Positions 7,598-16,175 are shown, counted from the first letter of the stretch. The stretch: 34,526 bases of DNA from Pelolinea sp. (GCA_030655835.1 JAUSPC010000082.1:1-34526), one strand, 5' to 3'. A program made the numbers and translations. The notes: a model not told the origin generated them from the letters alone.

Positions 7598-9328
7598 ATG
7601 ATGAATAAACAAACAATCGAGAAACGCAGCTTCTCAATTCATTACGGCAAAGCAGTAGAGGAAGAAATTAGCAAACTAGTAAGCGAAATTGAAAAAAATG
7701 AGCATTTAACCTCGCGTTTTGAAAGCCGTTGGCTGGCGATCAAATTGATTGAAGGTGATCCCAATATCTTAGAAAAAACAATAGCAATAGAAAACACCAG
7801 CGAGGTGGTTGAATCATCAATAAAATCTGTTGAGAAGCTTAAGAAAAGATTCTCCGATGATCTGGATTCAATTTTTGCAGATAAACGATATGGATGGATC
7901 AACGGACTAGTACGAGAGATTGTTGACAAATCCCAAGCTGCCCGTATCTCGGTGAGCGACCGGATCGATAAAGTTGTTACAAACCGCATCCTTGGAATCC
8001 CAATTTTTCTGGCGATGATGTGGGTTGTCTTTAAATTTACAACCGATGGTTCTGGACCTTTTCTGGATTGGGTAGATGGGGTCATTGGTGGACCGATCAC
8101 CAATTGGGTGGGGAGTTTAATCAATCTCGTCGGTTTAGGCGGAACCTGGGTGGAAAGCCTTTTTATGAACGGTGTGATCGCGGGTGTGGGCGGTGTGCTG
8201 GTTTTTGTTCCCGTCATGCTTTCACTCTATTTTGCGCTGGCGATACTGGAGGATTCGGGCTATATGGCAAGAGCAGCATTTGTCATGGATCGCTTAATGC
8301 ACAGTCTCGGACTGCATGGAAAAAGTTTTATGTGCATGATCGTTGGCTTTGGCTGTACGGTGCCGGCCTGTTATGCAACTCGCACACTTGAAAATGAAAA
8401 AGACAGGATATTAACCGGTCTTCTGGTTCCTTTTATGAGCTGCGGTGCGCGCTTGCCTGTTTATGTGCTATTCGCATCCATCTTTTTCCCGCAAAACAGC
8501 GATACCGTCATTTTTTTACTGTATTTAACAGGCATTGTAGTAGCCATGTTGCTGGGTGTAATACTGAACGGAACACTTTTCAAAAAACGTGAACGGTCAC
8601 CTTTTGTATTAGAACTTCCCCCTTACCGCATGCCAACCCTGCGAAATATCTGGTTTTTGATGTGGGAGAGAACTTCCGCGTTCGTACGTAAAGCATTCTC
8701 ATTCATAATGATTACCAGCATTATCATATGGCTCCTAATGGCCATTCCGGTGAATGGGGGCTCATTTGCTGAGACTGAAGTGGAACACAGCAGTTTCGCC
8801 TACATAAATAGAGGAATATCACCGATTTTCCAACCCACAGGTTTCGCCAGCTGGCAGAATGCGGGAGCCATTGTTACTGGTTTTGTGGCTAAAGAAGTGG
8901 TTGTAGGCACGATGGGACAAATTTTCAAGGTGGAAGAAGCAGAAGAAGAATTGGCCGCAACATCATTTTTTGAAGACCTTGGCGAAGTGGTTTCCAGCTT
9001 TTTCACCGCAGTGGTGGATACCATAAAGTCGATTCCGCTGATTGTCGGTATAGATCTTTTTGAAGGTGAAGATGAAGATACGAATACTGAACTGATGGCT
9101 ATCGTTCAAATACATTTCGAAGAAGTCAGCGGCGGCCACGGCGCACTAGCCAGCCTTGCATTTATGGTGTTTGTACTGCTCTACACCCCCTGCATGGTTG
9201 CTGTTGCAGCCCAGATTCAGGAATTTGGCGCTAAATGGGCTATTTTCGGAGCTGTTTTACAGTTAGTCGTTGCATATATCTCTTCAGTCTTGGTTTTCCA
9301 GGGAGGTTTGTTACTGGGGTTAGGTTGA
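7598..9328 (+). CDS. feoB: FeoB membrane permease part (GDI helical domain plus transmembrane core)
   Basis: 576 residues. The first 110 residues form the helical GDI-type domain (SFSIHYGKAVEEEISKL) with no GTPase motifs. Membrane segments begin near residue 130. Both Gate motifs are present: GFGCTVPACYATR (C253) and SCGARLPVY (C282), followed by the FeoB nucleoside-gate-like repeats and TPCMVAVAAQIQEFG. It should form the Fe2+ channel and needs the GTPase polypeptide encoded just upstream. GGAGAAGG precedes ATGATG (7598 or 7601). An acidic insert (FEGEDEDTNTE) lies near residues 485-500. No FeoC follows. Confidence 0.92.
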   Translation: MMNKQTIEKRSFSIHYGKAVEEEISKLVSEIEKNEHLTSRFESRWLAIKLIEGDPNILEKTIAIENTSEVVESSIKSVEKLKKRFSDDLDSIFADKRYGWINGLVREIVDKSQAARISVSDRIDKVVTNRILGIPIFLAMMWVVFKFTTDGSGPFLDWVDGVIGGPITNWVGSLINLVGLGGTWVESLFMNGVIAGVGGVLVFVPVMLSLYFALAILEDSGYMARAAFVMDRLMHSLGLHGKSFMCMIVGFGCTVPACYATRTLENEKDRILTGLLVPFMSCGARLPVYVLFASIFFPQNSDTVIFLLYLTGIVVAMLLGVILNGTLFKKRERSPFVLELPPYRMPTLRNIWFLMWERTSAFVRKAFSFIMITSIIIWLLMAIPVNGGSFAETEVEHSSFAYINRGISPIFQPTGFASWQNAGAIVTGFVAKEVVVGTMGQIFKVEEAEEELAATSFFEDLGEVVSSFFTAVVDTIKSIPLIVGIDLFEGEDEDTNTELMAIVQIHFEEVSGGHGALASLAFMVFVLLYTPCMVAVAAQIQEFGAKWAIFGAVLQLVVAYISSVLVFQGGLLLGLG

Positions 9329-9568
9329 ACCCAGACTATAGATATTTTTACTGCCAATTAAACCAGCCGCAAGGAAGATAATGTGAGCATCTTTTGGTGT
9401 ATCAATATAGGATGATCATTTGAAAAAGAATGCTTTAGAGTTACTTGCATGGAAAGCCGAAAGGATAACATATTTACGAGGCTTGCAAGGCACTTTAGCA
9501 TAATATCCCAAAAGAATTAGAAAGTTAGTGCTTCTTTAACTTAGTTAAGTGGCTTGCAGGAGGAAAAA

Positions 9569-10144
9569 ATGAGTATAAAGAAAAGAGCAGAGCGAAGAGA
9601 ATCGGAAAAGATGTCCAGCTTCTCTTTTCATCTGATGGATCTCACCTTTCGTGTTGTAGATTTCTTCTTCCGTCCTTACATCGACAAGCGCGTCAAGAAA
9701 TTCGACATCAGGGAAGGTATGACTGTTGTAGACTATGGATGCGGTCCAGGGAGGTACACCATCCGGTTCTCACGAATTATGGGTGAAATGGGGAAGGTCT
9801 ATGCGGTGGATATTCACGATCTCGCAATCACGGCAGTGAAGAGAAAGATCACCAAGGAGGGCCTGGGGAACGTGAAGCCGGTATTGGCAAGTGGGTATGA
9901 TAGCGGACTTCCCGACTGTTGCGCGGACGTTGTATGTGCAATAGATATGTTTTTTGTCATCAAAAAGCCCAGCGAGTTCCTAGGCGAACTCAAGAGAATC
10001 GTAAAATCGGATGGAATGCTGGTTATTGATGATGGACATCAATCACGAGAAGAGACAAAACGGAAAATTTTGAATTCGGACCACTGGGAGATAAAAGAAG
10101 AGAGTAAGGATCATCTGAAGTGTATACTAGTATCCAGAGTTTGA
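9569..10144 (+). CDS. Class I SAM-dependent methyltransferase
   Basis: 191 residues from ATG 9569, chosen because GCAGGAGG lies just ahead; an upstream in-frame TTG at 9554 falls before that RBS. Motif I VVDYGCGPGRYT (54-64) and the acidic VYAVDIH end of strand 2 bind SAM. CAIDMFFVIKKPSEFLGEL and the SDGMLVIDDGH strand match the UbiE/menaquinone-methyltransferase type fold. The substrate cannot be told. It sits alone, 240 bp after FeoB and followed by a 730-bp gap with repeats, so it may be an independent cassette. No terminator is visible on either side. Confidence 0.85.
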   Translation: MSIKKRAERRESEKMSSFSFHLMDLTFRVVDFFFRPYIDKRVKKFDIREGMTVVDYGCGPGRYTIRFSRIMGEMGKVYAVDIHDLAITAVKRKITKEGLGNVKPVLASGYDSGLPDCCADVVCAIDMFFVIKKPSEFLGELKRIVKSDGMLVIDDGHQSREETKRKILNSDHWEIKEESKDHLKCILVSRV

Positions 10145-10253
10145 GGGTGTTGTATAGGGCGGCTAACCCCGCATACACTTGACCGGGCTTTTCCCGGAGG
10201 ATACGCGGTGATTTTCTCCCTCTCGAAAAAGATAAACTTAAGTTATTATTCTT

Positions 10254-10299
10254 CCGGCAAAACACCGATAAATGCTCGATAAGTAATGTGTCAAGTTGC
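10254..10299 (+). repeat. Dispersed repeat R1, copy A (46 bp)
   Basis: Matches 29284-29329 in direct orientation: the last 24 bp (ending GTGTCAAGTTGC) are identical and the first 22 bp differ at 7 positions. The two copies bracket the 19-kb nucleoside-related accessory segment. Its origin is unknown; it could be an insertion-sequence end or an attachment site. Confidence 0.75.
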
Positions 10300-10482
10300 C
10301 CTTCCTTCTTATGCAAATGGTGCAACCGTGATGCGACCTGAGTAGAAACTATAGAAACCACCTAAAGGTGGCGCCCAAAGGGTGCAGGCAGGCAATCAAC
10401 ACAATAGAGAGTTTTACCCCTGCTTTTGTCACTCTGTAGACACAATAGACGCTATATACAGGATAGAGTGAATCACGGATAA

Positions 10483-10550
10483 CTCTTAATCAGCAGATTT
10501 CATCAAGTGGAATTCCTGTGATCGTAAAGTTCGATTTCCTGGGGCATCAT
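10483..10550 (+). repeat. Dispersed repeat R2, copy A (68 bp, tRNA-Lys-like)
   Basis: 60 of 68 bases match 18871-18938 in the same orientation. It contains CTCTTAATCAG, which resembles a tRNA-Lys(CUU) anticodon loop, and GTTCGATT, which resembles a T-loop, but with about 20 extra bases between and arms that do not pair. It is not a working tRNA. Upstream of this copy TAGAG resembles a D-stem. The two copies flank the ECF/methylthioadenosine gene block. Confidence 0.75.
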
Positions 10551-10664
10551 GTTCCTATTTAATCAGCAAATTCATTGTTCCTTCAACTTGCCACTGGCAA
10601 GTTTTCAGTCTAACAATCCACAGTCCTGGCCTCAAATGTCTCATATGTATTGAACTTATACAAC

Positions 10665-10784
10665 GGAGGGTGTTGAAAAAGTCGCATTAATGAGCAAACG
10701 CAACATATTTCTAGGTAAAAACCACTATATACGGCAGCAAAATGAGGTTTTTCTCTTCATGAAACTTGTTTTTCAACACCCTCC
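10665..10784. mobile_element. MITE-like element, 120 bp, 16-bp perfect terminal inverted repeats
   Basis: GGAGGGTGTTGAAAAA (10665-10680) and its exact complement TTTTTCAACACCCTCC (10769-10784) bound a non-coding AT-rich core. The base triplet AAC occurs directly outside both ends and may be a 3-bp target duplication. Ends of the GGGTGTTGAAAAA type are common among IS4/IS5/IS1182-like transposons, which is why a non-autonomous derivative is proposed. No parent transposase is in the window. It ends 9 bp before the -35 box of the next promoter. Confidence 0.8.
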
Positions 10785-10793
10785 AACGACGGT

Positions 10794-10822
10794 TTGACAA
10801 TCCGACAAACATTGCCTATAAT
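10794..10822 (+). promoter_or_regulatory. Consensus sigma-70 promoter for the RpiR-ECF operon
   Basis: TTGACA (10794-10799), a 17-bp spacer and TATAAT (10817-10822): a full consensus match, 56 bp before the RpiR start. The tandem ATAATGTA/ATAATGCA just after it could be an operator, which is a guess. Confidence 0.85.
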
Positions 10823-10878
10823 AATGTAATAATGCAACATATTTATCCACTAGGAAGTAATATTACGACCAACTAATA

Positions 10879-11754
10879 ATGAATATGCCAAATACCTCAT
10901 CCAATAGTGATGTACTTTCTAAAGCAAGGGGTTTTTATGCATCACTCTCATCTTCCGAAAAAAAAGTTGCTGATTTTATTTTAAAGCAATATCAAGAAAC
11001 CATCCGTATGACTCTGGCTGATGTCGCCCAAGAAAGTGGCGTAAGTGATGCAACAGTTCTCCGTTTTTGCCGTTCGATTGGTTACAGAGGTTGGCTCGAA
11101 TTTAAAATTGACCTCACCCAATCACTTCCCAACCTACCCGAACAAATTTTAGATGAAGTTGTCGAGGGGGATTCACCGGGTACAATCGCTAAAAAAGTAT
11201 TCAACTGCTCAATCCAGGCCCTGACTGATACTATAGCGGTTTTGGATGAAACAAATTTCAAGCAAGCACTCGATTTAATCAACAATGCTAAGAAGATTTT
11301 GCTGATTGGTGTGGGCACCTCTGGTCCTATGGCCAATGAAATGCACAATCGCTTCCTGCGTCTCGGTCTGAATTGCCATGTTCAAACCGATTCTTATATT
11401 CAGGTGATGGAAAGTGCCCTACTCACTTCAAAGGATCTGGTTATCACAATTTCCCAAACCGGAGAATCAGAAGACCCACTGCGTACGACCGCTTTGGCAA
11501 AATCGAATGGCTGCGCCGTTATTGTCATCACCGGTAACACGGCTTCGAAATTGACTGATTACGCTGATATTGTGCTGCTGTCAGTATCTCGCGAAACCCG
11601 CATGGAAACTATCGCATCACGCATCGCGCAATATGCCATTATCCATGCCTTATATGTTGGGTTGGCCATGCAAGATATCCCCCGCACGTTAAATAAAGAG
11701 AAAAAGATTTGGGAAGCGATGATGAATATGCCGTCCTTTCAAAACTCAAAATAA
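10879..11754 (+). CDS. RpiR/MurR-family transcriptional regulator with SIS domain
   Basis: 291 residues. The N-terminal RpiR helix-turn-helix covers about residues 15-85: LSSSEKKVADFIL, TLADVAQESGVSDATVLRFCRSIGYRGWLEFK. The SIS sugar-phosphate-binding domain covers about 135-265: ILLIGVGTSGPMANEMHNRFLRLG, DLVITISQTGESEDPLRTTALAK and VIVITGNTASKLTDYADIVL. RpiR proteins usually sense phosphosugars. Here the natural effector would be a ribose-1-phosphate derivative made by the downstream phosphorylase (inference). It is the first gene after a consensus promoter and lies 18 bp before EcfA. The start has no obvious RBS at normal distance; AGGAAG is about 25 nt away. Confidence 0.92.
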   Translation: MNMPNTSSNSDVLSKARGFYASLSSSEKKVADFILKQYQETIRMTLADVAQESGVSDATVLRFCRSIGYRGWLEFKIDLTQSLPNLPEQILDEVVEGDSPGTIAKKVFNCSIQALTDTIAVLDETNFKQALDLINNAKKILLIGVGTSGPMANEMHNRFLRLGLNCHVQTDSYIQVMESALLTSKDLVITISQTGESEDPLRTTALAKSNGCAVIVITGNTASKLTDYADIVLLSVSRETRMETIASRIAQYAIIHALYVGLAMQDIPRTLNKEKKIWEAMMNMPSFQNSK

Positions 11755-11772
11755 TAAAATTTGGGAGTTTCA

Positions 11773-13467
11773 ATGTTAGATTCTATTGTGACAATCAAAG
11801 ATCTAAAATTCCGATATCGAGGGGAAAAGGAATTAGCTCTAGACGGTATAGTGCTGGATATTTCAAAAGGGGAGTTCTTGGTTGTTATGGGCGCCAGCGA
11901 GGCTGGGAAAAGTACGCTGATGGCCTGTTTTAACGGTCTAATTCCCCACTATACAAAGGGGACTATCAAGGGTGAGGTTATTGTTCTGGGTATAAACACA
12001 GCCAATTCTAGCGTGCCCCAATTGGCGGAAAATGTTGGCATCGTCTTCCAAGATTTTGAAGCTCAGCTATTCTCCACCAACGTAGAATTGGAGATCGCCT
12101 TCGGGCCGGAGAATTTCGCTGTACCGCGCGAAGAAATAAGGCGCCGGATCGAAGAAAACCTTGAATATGTTGGTCTGGAAGAATTTCGTCATCGGCCTCC
12201 TTTTACGCTTTCAGGTGGTCAGAAACAGAAACTAGCTATTGCCTCAGTGCTCGCTATGCAGCCAACTATATTGGTCATGGATGAGCCAACCACAGACCTG
12301 GATCCTATCAGCAAACAAGGTATCTTTGATATCACTAACAAATTGCGCCAGCGTGATGGTATGACCCTGATTGTGGTCGAACATGAAACCGAAGAAGCGC
12401 TGCATGCCGACCGGATTGCATTGATCAAAGATGGAAAATTAGTTCAGGTTGGCTCGGCTCAAGAAATTCTCAAACAGGTTGATCTGCTTGAAGAATTGGG
12501 TGTCATGCCCTTGGGTATTCCTAAATTCTTCAAAAATATAGGGGAGACTGATTTGCCACTCACTCCCGCTGAAGGCATTCAAACTTTCAGCAAGATCGGA
12601 TGGAAAATTTCAGATGACAAATATTCCCAACTACTTGAGAAAGAAAAACTTACTACTCAACACAACGAGCAACCCATCATCCAGTGCCGCGATCTGGAAT
12701 TCACTTACCCGAATGGAGTTAAAGCCCTCAATGGTATTGACCTTGATATTTACGAAGGTGAAATCGTAGCTATCGTCGGGCAAAATGGTAGCGGCAAAAC
12801 TACTCTTGCTAAAAGTTTCAACGGATTATTGATACCCACTAACGGCGATGTGATGGTAAACGGTTTACACACGAAAGAACAGGGTGTCTTCAAAATCGGC
12901 CAAAAAGTTGGTTATGTTTTCCAAAACCCCGACCATCAGATCTTTTCAGAACTCGTTTATAATGAAATCGCTTTTGGTCCGCGTCTGCGCAATGTCCCCG
13001 AAGAAGAAGTTGACAAAATTGTAAAGGAAGCATTGGAAGCAGTCGGGTTGACTGGCTTTGAAGAAGAAGATCCATTCAGCCTGACCAAGAGTGGCCGCCA
13101 GCGAGTTGCTGTGGCTTCAGTCTTGGCTGTCCAGCCTGACGTGCTCATCTTGGATGAACCTACAACCGGGCTGGATTATAAAGAACAGCGCAGTATGATG
13201 GACATGGTGCGACGCTTGAATGAACAGGGCAGTACGATAATATTTGTAACTCATCACATGTGGGTTGTGGCTGAGTATGCACAAAAAGTGTTCGTAATCA
13301 AAGATGGGCGCATCCTCCTAGATGGCACAACTCGAGAAATCTTTGCCAAGGAAGAAATCCTCAAAGCGTCTTATCTACGACCTCCACACTTCGTTCAATT
13401 CAGCAACCAGCTGGGAAAAACCTTCCTCAGCCCAAAAGAAATGATCTCTTGCATAGAGAGGAAATAA
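11773..13467 (+). CDS. ecfA: ECF transporter ATPase, fused two-domain EcfA (EcfA1-EcfA2)
   Basis: 564 residues from ATG 11773; an in-frame TTG at 11761 overlaps the GGGAG RBS. Two ABC domains lie in tandem. Domain 1 has Walker A GASEAGKST (40-48), VFQDFEAQLFS Q-loop, LSGGQ (146-150), LVMDEPTTDLD and VVEHETEEAL. Domain 2 has Walker A GQNGSGKTT starting at 336, YVFQNPDHQIFS, LILDEPTTGLD and THH. The Q-loops followed by QLFS/QIFS are typical of ECF ATPases. The second signature motif is degenerate, LTKSGRQR instead of LSGGQ. It powers uptake with EcfT and an S-component encoded in the same operon. EcfT follows after 3 bp. Confidence 0.95.
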   Translation: MLDSIVTIKDLKFRYRGEKELALDGIVLDISKGEFLVVMGASEAGKSTLMACFNGLIPHYTKGTIKGEVIVLGINTANSSVPQLAENVGIVFQDFEAQLFSTNVELEIAFGPENFAVPREEIRRRIEENLEYVGLEEFRHRPPFTLSGGQKQKLAIASVLAMQPTILVMDEPTTDLDPISKQGIFDITNKLRQRDGMTLIVVEHETEEALHADRIALIKDGKLVQVGSAQEILKQVDLLEELGVMPLGIPKFFKNIGETDLPLTPAEGIQTFSKIGWKISDDKYSQLLEKEKLTTQHNEQPIIQCRDLEFTYPNGVKALNGIDLDIYEGEIVAIVGQNGSGKTTLAKSFNGLLIPTNGDVMVNGLHTKEQGVFKIGQKVGYVFQNPDHQIFSELVYNEIAFGPRLRNVPEEEVDKIVKEALEAVGLTGFEEEDPFSLTKSGRQRVAVASVLAVQPDVLILDEPTTGLDYKEQRSMMDMVRRLNEQGSTIIFVTHHMWVVAEYAQKVFVIKDGRILLDGTTREIFAKEEILKASYLRPPHFVQFSNQLGKTFLSPKEMISCIERK

Positions 13468-13470
13468 GCT

Positions 13471-14253
13471 ATGAATATTGATTTTTATATTGAAGCTGAC
13501 ACCGTGATCCATCGCCTAGATGGCCGCACGAAAATCTTGCTTTTCCTCTTCTCATTTATTGTACTTGTGCTTTTCGAAGACCCTTTATTTATCTTACCCC
13601 TTGCGCTTCTAATCTTGCTGCAAAGTTCGCTGGCCCGGGCATGGGTAAATATCTGGCGCATCCGTTTCCTGCTGATTATTCTAACTATCTCCAGCGTGAT
13701 CATGTGGAACGTGTTTGCCAGTGGTGAGACACACTTATTCTGGTTCGTAGACCTTGAATCACTAGAATATAGCCTTGCCCGTACTATGGTGATGTTGTGG
13801 ATGATCATCAGCGGTATGAACTTGCTCAGTACTACTCTTAATGAGGAATTGGTGCTCGGCATGATCAAGCTTGGGTTACCCTACCGCGTCGGCTTTGCGA
13901 TTTCAACATCATTGCGCATGGTGCCTACGATTTCTTCCAACATCTACACCATCTCACAAGCCCAACGCAGCCGTGGCTTAGACCTGGAGACCGGAAGCAT
14001 CATCGAGCGCATCAAAAAATACATTCCATTGCTAATTCCGGTATTCATCTCAACAATTCGGGGCACGAACGTGTTTGGCATGGCCCTGGAGTCAAAAGGC
14101 TTTGGCGCAAGAGATGATCGTACTTTTTATCTTAAAATGGAAATGGAAAAAAGGGATTTTATCACCCTGGCCTTTAGCATTGCCTTAATGGTGTTTTGCT
14201 TATACATCAATTTTCTTGACTTCGGCAATATCGATGGGCTGACCAAGTTCTAA
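13471..14253 (+). CDS. ecfT: ECF transporter transmembrane subunit EcfT
   Basis: 260 residues with several hydrophobic helices. The two coupling-helix motifs typical of EcfT are present: QAQRSRGLD and ALESKGFGAR, the Ala-Arg-Gly type signatures that contact the two ATPase domains. The N-terminus DTVIHRLDGRTKILLFL is also typical. It links EcfA to the S-component. Only 3 bp separate it from ecfA, so it is co-translated. An 84-bp gap follows before the isomerase gene, with no terminator. Confidence 0.93.
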   Translation: MNIDFYIEADTVIHRLDGRTKILLFLFSFIVLVLFEDPLFILPLALLILLQSSLARAWVNIWRIRFLLIILTISSVIMWNVFASGETHLFWFVDLESLEYSLARTMVMLWMIISGMNLLSTTLNEELVLGMIKLGLPYRVGFAISTSLRMVPTISSNIYTISQAQRSRGLDLETGSIIERIKKYIPLLIPVFISTIRGTNVFGMALESKGFGARDDRTFYLKMEMEKRDFITLAFSIALMVFCLYINFLDFGNIDGLTKF

Positions 14254-14337
14254 ATATACGCCCCCATTCGTGATAAATAGTGAGTAAAATGATTAAAAAC
14301 TTATTTGAAAAGTTACTATCAAAAAAAAGGAACCCAA

Positions 14338-15381
14338 ATGGACCGGAAAGCGCTGGATAAACTATTACCATTTGTTCTAAAACGTAACAATGTAGCCTAC
14401 TACGAAGATGGCATTGTCTATATTGGTGATAGGCGCAAATATCCTTTTGAAAAAGTGTTTTTGCGCTGCAATGATGTCGAAGATGTTGCCCGTGCCATTG
14501 AAGATATGGTCACCCAGGGAGGCGGCCCCTATGTGGCGGCGGCTTTCGCTATGGTGATGGCAGCCAAAAAAGTTGAGGGAAAACCGGTCAATGAGATTTT
14601 TGATTATCTCCGCAAGGCCAAAATACGTTTGACCAACACCCGACCCACAAACACAGCCATGGCCCAACGCCTCGATGACATGCTGAAAATCGCCGAAACA
14701 GCTGGTAAAGAAGGGCAATCCATCGAAGAAAAACTCTTAGATTGGATTAGAGAGACTGACGACAAAATATATACAGACTATGAATATCGCGCTCGCCTGG
14801 GAGCCAGTTTAGTAAACGATGGCGACGGCATTCTGACGATGTGCTTTGCTGAGACTGCCTTCATCTTGGCCATGGCTTTTGCCATGCAAGATGGCAAAAA
14901 GATTCAAGTTTTCACGCCAGAGACACGCCCCTACCTCCAAGGGGCACGCCTCACCGCCCCCAGTCTGCACGAATTAGACATCCCGGTGCAAATTATCACA
15001 GACAATATGCCAGCGTATGTCATGTCACAGGGCAAGATCCAGAAATATTTCACTGCTGCAGACCTAATCACACTCGATGGGCACGTCTGTAATAAAATTG
15101 GCACTTTCCAAAACGCTATCGCAGCTCACCACCACGGCATCCCCTATTTCGTGTTTATGTGGGGTGCAGACCACAAAAGCCCCGACCGTGCTTCCATCGA
15201 AATCGAGAACCGCGATCCGGCAGAAATTAGAGCTTGTAGAGGCATTCCTACGACCATTGATGAAATAGATGCTTATTATCCCGCCTTCGATATAACACCT
15301 CCTTATATGGTTTCTGGTGTTATAACAGTGCACGGTATTTTAAGCCCATATGACTTGAAACGTCATTTCACCAAAGCCTAA
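14338..15381 (+). CDS. MtnA-like isomerase (methylthioribose-1-phosphate isomerase / eIF2B-alpha family), divergent
   Basis: 347 residues from ATG 14338, with AAAGGA 10 bp upstream; an in-frame ATG at 14305 has no RBS. Family motifs are clear: RPTNTAMAQRLD, GDGILTMC with C169 at the MtnA catalytic Cys position, RPYLQGARLTAPSL, ITDNMPAYVM and CNKIGTF. In MtnA the loop before NKIGT reads NGDVANKIGT with the catalytic Asp (Asp240 in Bacillus subtilis). Here it reads DGHVCNKIGT, so His249 replaces it. The Arg of the usual RGAPAIG motif is also absent (GGGPYVA). The operon context (phosphorylase next, deaminase later) fits isomerisation of a 5-modified ribose-1-phosphate. The substitutions leave the exact substrate or reaction open. 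Confidence 0.8.
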   Translation: MDRKALDKLLPFVLKRNNVAYYEDGIVYIGDRRKYPFEKVFLRCNDVEDVARAIEDMVTQGGGPYVAAAFAMVMAAKKVEGKPVNEIFDYLRKAKIRLTNTRPTNTAMAQRLDDMLKIAETAGKEGQSIEEKLLDWIRETDDKIYTDYEYRARLGASLVNDGDGILTMCFAETAFILAMAFAMQDGKKIQVFTPETRPYLQGARLTAPSLHELDIPVQIITDNMPAYVMSQGKIQKYFTAADLITLDGHVCNKIGTFQNAIAAHHHGIPYFVFMWGADHKSPDRASIEIENRDPAEIRACRGIPTTIDEIDAYYPAFDITPPYMVSGVITVHGILSPYDLKRHFTKA

Positions 15382-15400
15382 AATGATAAAGGAGTTATAA

Positions 15401-16150
15401 ATGTCTGTAGCAATCATTGCTGGTACCGCAATCTATGATATACCAGGTACCAGCCTCAAAGAAGAGATCATTGAGACACCCTATGGCAGGGCGCTTGTTT
15501 ATCGAGTACAGGGAGATTTTGAAGATTTTATATTTCTGGCCCGTCATGGCATCAAACACAATACCCCACCCCACAAAGTCAACTACCGTGCTAATATTAA
15601 AGCACTGGAGATACTGGGCGTGAAACGAGTTTTAGCCGCCAATGCGGTTGGATCAATCAACAAAGATATACCCCCTCTTGGATTGGCACTGGTGACTGAC
15701 TTTTTGGATTTTACATCCAATCGCGAAAACACATTCTTTGATGGAGGGGAAAGTGGCGTTAAACATGTCGATATGAGCATCACTTACTGCCCAATGCTAC
15801 GCAAACGACTTTTGGCATTGGCACCCAATTTTGACATTGCCCTTTATCCCAAGGCGATCTATGTTAGCGCCAACGGACCGCGTTTAGAATCACCTGCCGA
15901 AATTCGAATGTACGCCCAATTGGGCGGTGACGTGGTTGGTATGACAGGCATCCCCGAAGCCACCCTGGCCCGGGAGCTTGGTTTGTGTTACGCGGCGGTT
16001 GCATTCTCTGTCAATTGGGCCGCCGGCATCAAAGAGACGATCCGATTTGTAGCCGATTCAGCCAGATTTGACCAGATCAAAGCTAATATTCTGGCACTCT
16101 TTATCGAAACGTTAAAAACAACATCCGATGCGGATTGTTACGACTCATAA
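15401..16150 (+). CDS. 5'-methylthioinosine phosphorylase-type nucleoside phosphorylase (MTAP/PNP family)
   Basis: 249 residues, trimeric MTAP/PNP fold. Recognisable pieces: AGTAIYD (phosphate loop), FLARHGIKHNTPPHKVNYRANI, AANAVGSI, NGPRLESPAEIRMY and VVGMTGIPEATLAREL. The purine-binding end reads SVNWAAGI with N205, where adenine-specific MTAP enzymes carry Asp residues (TDYD). Asn and the AAG sequence are as I recall them in the Pseudomonas aeruginosa methylthioinosine phosphorylase. It would release hypoxanthine and a 5-methylthioribose-1-phosphate. This agrees with the deaminase encoded two genes downstream. The glycine-rich phosphate loop lacks one Gly of the common GGTG. RBS AAAGGAG; 19 bp after the isomerase gene. 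Confidence 0.85.
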   Translation: MSVAIIAGTAIYDIPGTSLKEEIIETPYGRALVYRVQGDFEDFIFLARHGIKHNTPPHKVNYRANIKALEILGVKRVLAANAVGSINKDIPPLGLALVTDFLDFTSNRENTFFDGGESGVKHVDMSITYCPMLRKRLLALAPNFDIALYPKAIYVSANGPRLESPAEIRMYAQLGGDVVGMTGIPEATLARELGLCYAAVAFSVNWAAGIKETIRFVADSARFDQIKANILALFIETLKTTSDADCYDS

Positions 16151-16175
16151 TCACGATATATAAATCAAACAAAGG

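Larger units (their letters stand above)
10145..10878. other. 734-bp accessory gap: repeats, MITE and promoter
   Basis: No coding frame resembling a protein is seen. The gap holds the first copies of two dispersed repeats (10254-10299 and 10483-10550), a 120-bp inverted-repeat element (10665-10784) and the promoter of the RpiR gene. A small hairpin (CCGGG-ctttt-CCCGG) lies near 10183-10197. The interval 10300-10482 shows no feature I can name. Confidence 0.6.

Noticed and set aside
7565-7610. FeoB split as a frameshift error
   Set aside because: The first part ends at a proper stop and the second has its own RBS and start exactly at a domain boundary; no overlapping frames of feoB sequence exist to be joined.
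7642-8217. 191-codon minus-strand open frame
   Set aside because: It lies entirely within the membrane feoB gene, has no recognisable domain or RBS, and is explained by codon bias of the sense strand.
10155-10215. attC-like or integron-cassette site after the methyltransferase
   Set aside because: GGCTAACCCCGC and a small hairpin recall such sites, but the paired core boxes are not present.
10483-10550. Functional tRNA-Lys gene
   Set aside because: Anticodon- and T-loop-like pieces are present, but the stems do not pair and the acceptor is missing.
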